Of a DNA stretch of 55,046 bases, positions 52,575 to 55,046 are shown one piece after another; position 1 is the first letter of the stretch; each line of letters begins with the position of its first letter. The stretch lies in assembly GCA_903916355.1 (NCBI GenBank), contig CAIWWN010000149.1, forward strand, positions 1 to 55,046, given 5' to 3'. The translations under genes and the position numbers were made by a program. The notes beneath the pieces were generated by a model. The model was not told the origin of the DNA. It did not search any database and worked only from the letters and a program-made list of their open reading frames with translations. This DNA is from an uncultured Burkholderiales bacterium. GTDB taxonomy: Bacteria; Pseudomonadota; Gammaproteobacteria; Burkholderiales; Burkholderiaceae_C.

Positions 52575-53741
52575 TCAACTGGCCAGCAGTTTCATCTCAG
52601 CATACAGGTCGGCTTTGCCTTCAAAGCCGATGCCGGGTAACTCGGGCAGGTCGACATAACCGTTGTCGACCTTGACCCCGTCAGGGAAGCCGCCGTAAGG
52701 CTGGAACAGATCGGGGTAGCTCTCGTTGCCGCCCAGCCCCAGACCCGCCGCAATCGCCAGAGACATTTGATGCCCGCCGTGCGGAATGCAGCGGCTGGGC
52801 GACCAGCCGTAGTCTTTCAGCATGTCCAGCGTGCGCAGGTACTCCACCAGGCCGTAGCTCAGCGCGCAATCAAACTGCAGCCAGTCGCGGTCGGCTCGCA
52901 TACCGCCGTAGCGGATCAAGTTGCGTGCATCTTGCATGGAGAACAGGTTTTCGCCCGTGGCCATGGCCGGCGCATAGTGCGGTGCCAGCGCCGCTTGCAG
53001 TTCGTAGTCCAGCGGGTCGCCCGCTTCTTCGTACCAAAACAAGTTGTAGCCGGCCAGGGCTTTGGCGTAGGCCATGGCGGTGGGCAAGTCGAACCTACCG
53101 TTCGCATCGACTGCCAAACGCTGGCCTGGGGCCAGCATTTTCAGCACCGCTTCAATGCGCTGGCAGTCTTCGCTCAGGCTGGCGCCGCCGATTTTCATTT
53201 TCACCACCGAGTAGCCGCGATCCAAATAGCTTTGCATTTCGTCGGTCAGGCCGGCCAGCCCTTTGCCTGGCCAGTAGTAGCCACCGGCGGCATAGACAAA
53301 CACTTTGCGATTCGCTTGGCCGTTGCCATAGCGCTCAGCCAGCAATTGGTACAGCGGCTTGCCCGCGATCTTGGCCACCGCATCCCAAATCGCCATGTCC
53401 ATGGTGCCCACGGCGACCGAGCGCTCGCCATGGCCGCCGGGCTTTTCGTTGGTCATCATCGTGGCCCATATTTTGTGCGGGTCCAGGTTGTCTCCGGCCT
53501 CGTCCAGCAGGCTGTCGGCGGGCGCTTCCAAGATGCGCGGAATGAAGCGCTCGCGCATCAAATGGCCTTGGCCGTAGCGGCCGTTGGAGTTGAAGCCATA
53601 GCCAATGACGGGCCGGCCGTCGCGCATCACGTCAGTCACCACAGCCACCAGGCTGAGGTTCATTTTCGAAAAGTCGATGTAGGCGTTGCGAATATTGCTT
53701 TGGATGGAGCGGGTCGATTCGCGGATTTCAGTGATTTTCAA
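52575..53741 (-). CDS. tarD: D(-)-tartrate dehydratase (enolase superfamily)
   Basis: A 388-aa enolase-superfamily enzyme closely resembling TarD of Bradyrhizobium as I remember it: NAYIDFSKMNLSLVAVVTDV, NEKPGGHGERSVAVGT, VVKMKIGG (catalytic Lys), AVDANGRF/WYEEAGDPLDY (metal ligands) and SRCIPHGGHQMSLAIAAGLG (catalytic His). It dehydrates D-tartrate to oxaloacetate (EC 4.2.1.81). The start codon is a TTG at 53741, with AAGGA eight bases upstream and no usable ATG in frame. The downstream-facing Bug receptor probably supplies the substrate. Confidence 0.92.
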   Translation of the reverse strand: MKITEIRESTRSIQSNIRNAYIDFSKMNLSLVAVVTDVMRDGRPVIGYGFNSNGRYGQGHLMRERFIPRILEAPADSLLDEAGDNLDPHKIWATMMTNEKPGGHGERSVAVGTMDMAIWDAVAKIAGKPLYQLLAERYGNGQANRKVFVYAAGGYYWPGKGLAGLTDEMQSYLDRGYSVVKMKIGGASLSEDCQRIEAVLKMLAPGQRLAVDANGRFDLPTAMAYAKALAGYNLFWYEEAGDPLDYELQAALAPHYAPAMATGENLFSMQDARNLIRYGGMRADRDWLQFDCALSYGLVEYLRTLDMLKDYGWSPSRCIPHGGHQMSLAIAAGLGLGGNESYPDLFQPYGGFPDGVKVDNGYVDLPELPGIGFEGKADLYAEMKLLAS

Positions 53742-53752
53742 AATGGCATTCC

Positions 53753-54733
53753 TTATTTTTTACCCAGGCCCAAACGTTTGGCGCCTTCAATGTAGAGCGC
53801 GGTGCGCTCCTTCATGAACGCGTCCATTTGCTCGGCTCCGACGTTCACCAATTCAAAACCGTTCTTGGCGGCCAGCTCTTTCATTTCAGCATCGTTGTTG
53901 AGCGCGGCCCACATGTCCGAGAGTTTTTTACGCGCTTCCAGCGAGGTCGATTTGGGCACGCCAATGCCGCGGTAAGCGCCGTCCACCCAGTCCACACCCA
54001 ACTCGCGGAAGGTGGGCACATTGGGCATCATCGGGTGGCGCTTTTCCATGGCCACGGCCAAGGCGCGGACTTTGCCGCGGTTGGCAATCGCAAATGGCGT
54101 GTAGGTCACGGCGCCATCAATCTGCGCGCCGACCACCGCCATGGACATGTCGCCCGTGCCTTTGTAGGGCACATAGGTGCTCTTGATGCCGAACGCGGCA
54201 TTCAATCGCTCGTGTGCCGCATGGTTGGCCGAATTCAGGCCAGAGCCCCCCAGGTTCATCTTGCCGGGGGACGCTTTGGCTGTCGCGATGAATTCAGCAA
54301 AGGTCTTGATCGGGCTGTTTTCAGGCACCACCAGCACGTCAGGCGTGTAGTGGAACCAGTACACCGGCGTGATGTCGGTGGTTTTGTATTGGACTTCGCC
54401 CTCGATGGGTTGGAACACGATGTGCGGCAAATTGATGCCCACCACGTTCAGGCCGTCACCGGGCAGGTTGTTCATTTGCCCCCACATCAAGCCACCGCCG
54501 GCGCCGGCCTTGTATTGGATGATGGTGTCTATGGCCGCACATTTTTTCTTCAGCACCACTTGCTGGTGACGGGCTGATAAATCGGACTCACCGCCCGGTG
54601 GAAACGCCTGCCAATACAGCAGGTTTTTCTCAGGGCAGCCGCCAGGCAGGCCTTGGGCCATGGCCAGGGGGGAGAAGGCCAGGCAAAGAACGCCCAAGCA
54701 TTGCGCCATCAACTTCATCCATGTCTTTTTCAT
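53753..54733 (-). CDS. Bug-family tripartite tricarboxylate transporter receptor
   Basis: A 326-aa periplasmic receptor with signal peptide LMAQCLGVLCLAFSPLAMA. The sequence LLYWQAFPPGGESDLSARHQQ replaces the usual VPYPPGGxxD motif and marks a diverged group. YVPYKGTGDMSMAVVGAQIDGAVTY and PNVPTFRELGVDWVDGAYRG are typical Bug features. It lies 11 nt upstream of tarD on the same strand, so D-tartrate or a related diacid is the likely ligand. Confidence 0.9.
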   Translation of the reverse strand: MKKTWMKLMAQCLGVLCLAFSPLAMAQGLPGGCPEKNLLYWQAFPPGGESDLSARHQQVVLKKKCAAIDTIIQYKAGAGGGLMWGQMNNLPGDGLNVVGINLPHIVFQPIEGEVQYKTTDITPVYWFHYTPDVLVVPENSPIKTFAEFIATAKASPGKMNLGGSGLNSANHAAHERLNAAFGIKSTYVPYKGTGDMSMAVVGAQIDGAVTYTPFAIANRGKVRALAVAMEKRHPMMPNVPTFRELGVDWVDGAYRGIGVPKSTSLEARKKLSDMWAALNNDAEMKELAAKNGFELVNVGAEQMDAFMKERTALYIEGAKRLGLGKK

Positions 54734-54925
54734 AGGGTCTCCTCAGGGGGCTTTGACTGTAGCGAGTTTCAAGCTAAGCATTGCGCGCCTGCGCGACCAG
54801 AGCTGGCGGATGCCAGTTGCCAGCGTTCGCTGCAGGGCATTAGCGAAAGGCGGTTGCAGCCCAAAAAATAGAGCCAAGTGATTCAGTTTCCGATTTATAT
54901 TTGAGCAGTAGTGTCCCAACGTTTT

Positions 54926-55046
54926 TCAGAGGAGAGAGAGCTGTTGAGGCTCAAATTCCGAATGTTTGTCAGGCTCGGTTGGTGTAAGTAGTTGATTTAT
55001 TGGGATTGTTTCAAACATGGTCAAGCTCAAGATTTGTAGGATTTCA
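54926..55046 (-). CDS. Transposase C-terminal fragment (cut by window edge)
   Basis: The frame is open from the window end on the minus strand and stops at 54926-54928. The last 39 residues read EILQILSLTMFETIPINQLL and end FEPQQLSLL, which looks like the C-terminus of an IS4/IS1634-type transposase. The call rests on that short match and the lower GC. The 190 bp between this stop and the Bug gene show no other gene. Confidence 0.5.
   Translation of the reverse strand, partial: EILQILSLTMFETIPINQLLTPTEPDKHSEFEPQQLSLL

Overview
The window (55 kb, GC-rich apart from the mobile elements) looks like a chromosomal accessory-rich stretch of a betaproteobacterium of the order Burkholderiales, most likely Comamonadaceae. 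The pointers are a cobalamin-dependent methionine synthase lacking the homocysteine domain and headed by an SAH riboswitch, a TorF-type porin/glnK/amtB nitrogen operon, two Bug-type solute receptors, a D-tartrate dehydratase and the general gene style. This assignment is inferred from gene families; no rRNA or other marker is present.

Layout. 1-389: left end of an IS21-family element (istA start plus five 25-bp terminal repeats). 522-3430: promoter, SAH riboswitch and metH (C-terminal three modules only). 3463-12355: an operon for uptake and hydrolysis of an amide: branched-chain-type ABC transporter (livK-livG-livF-livH-livM), then the small and large subunits of an N,N-dimethylformamidase-type iron hydrolase, then a LuxR-type regulator. 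livM has no stop codon of its own and reads in frame into the small amidase subunit. 12383-17291 (minus): a tryptophan-tryptophylquinone amine dehydrogenase cluster of the aromatic amine dehydrogenase type (aauB, mauE-like, mauD-like, aauA, two cytochromes c, AraC-type regulator). 17403-21326: ECF sigma factor and NrsF-type anti-sigma factor divergent from a bufferin-type RiPP operon (bufA, bufB, bufC, DoxX), with matching sigma promoters on both strands. 21351-25158: PLP ammonia-lyase, MFS transporter, comM/yifB. 25169-28146: NtrC-site/sigma-54-controlled porin, glnK, amtB and terminator. 28196-34553: TRAP transporter (Q, M, P), SMP-30 lactonase, glcE and glcF. 34564-36602: GFA-family protein and an IS110/IS1111-type insertion sequence with a structured non-coding segment. 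36670-46720: miscellaneous small genes (LysE exporter, VOC protein, WYL regulator, GyrI-like, EVE, Fic, glutathione peroxidase, two EamA exporters, LplT-like MFS, alanine racemase, TauE/SafE). 46771-46980: a probable small-RNA gene. 47018-51351: GMC oxidoreductase and methylmalonate-semialdehyde dehydrogenase with a divergent LysR regulator. 51372-54733: gene remnant, two Bug receptors and D-tartrate dehydratase. 54926-end: 3' end of another transposase.

How the parts work together. The left third can be read as amide/amine catabolism: an imported amide is hydrolysed to an amine plus an acid, and a convergent cluster oxidises an amine in the periplasm. The buf region is a metal-stress module that makes a modified Cys-rich periplasmic peptide under an autoregulated ECF sigma factor. 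The centre handles nitrogen scavenging and hydroxy-acid/sugar-acid use. The most interesting items are the LivM/amidase-subunit fusion, the bufferin locus with paired sigma promoters and a nearly leaderless sigma mRNA, the structured RNA segment in the IS110-type element, the SAH riboswitch, and the operator-bearing small-RNA candidate. All homology statements come from recognition of motifs and remembered family sequences; no database search was run.
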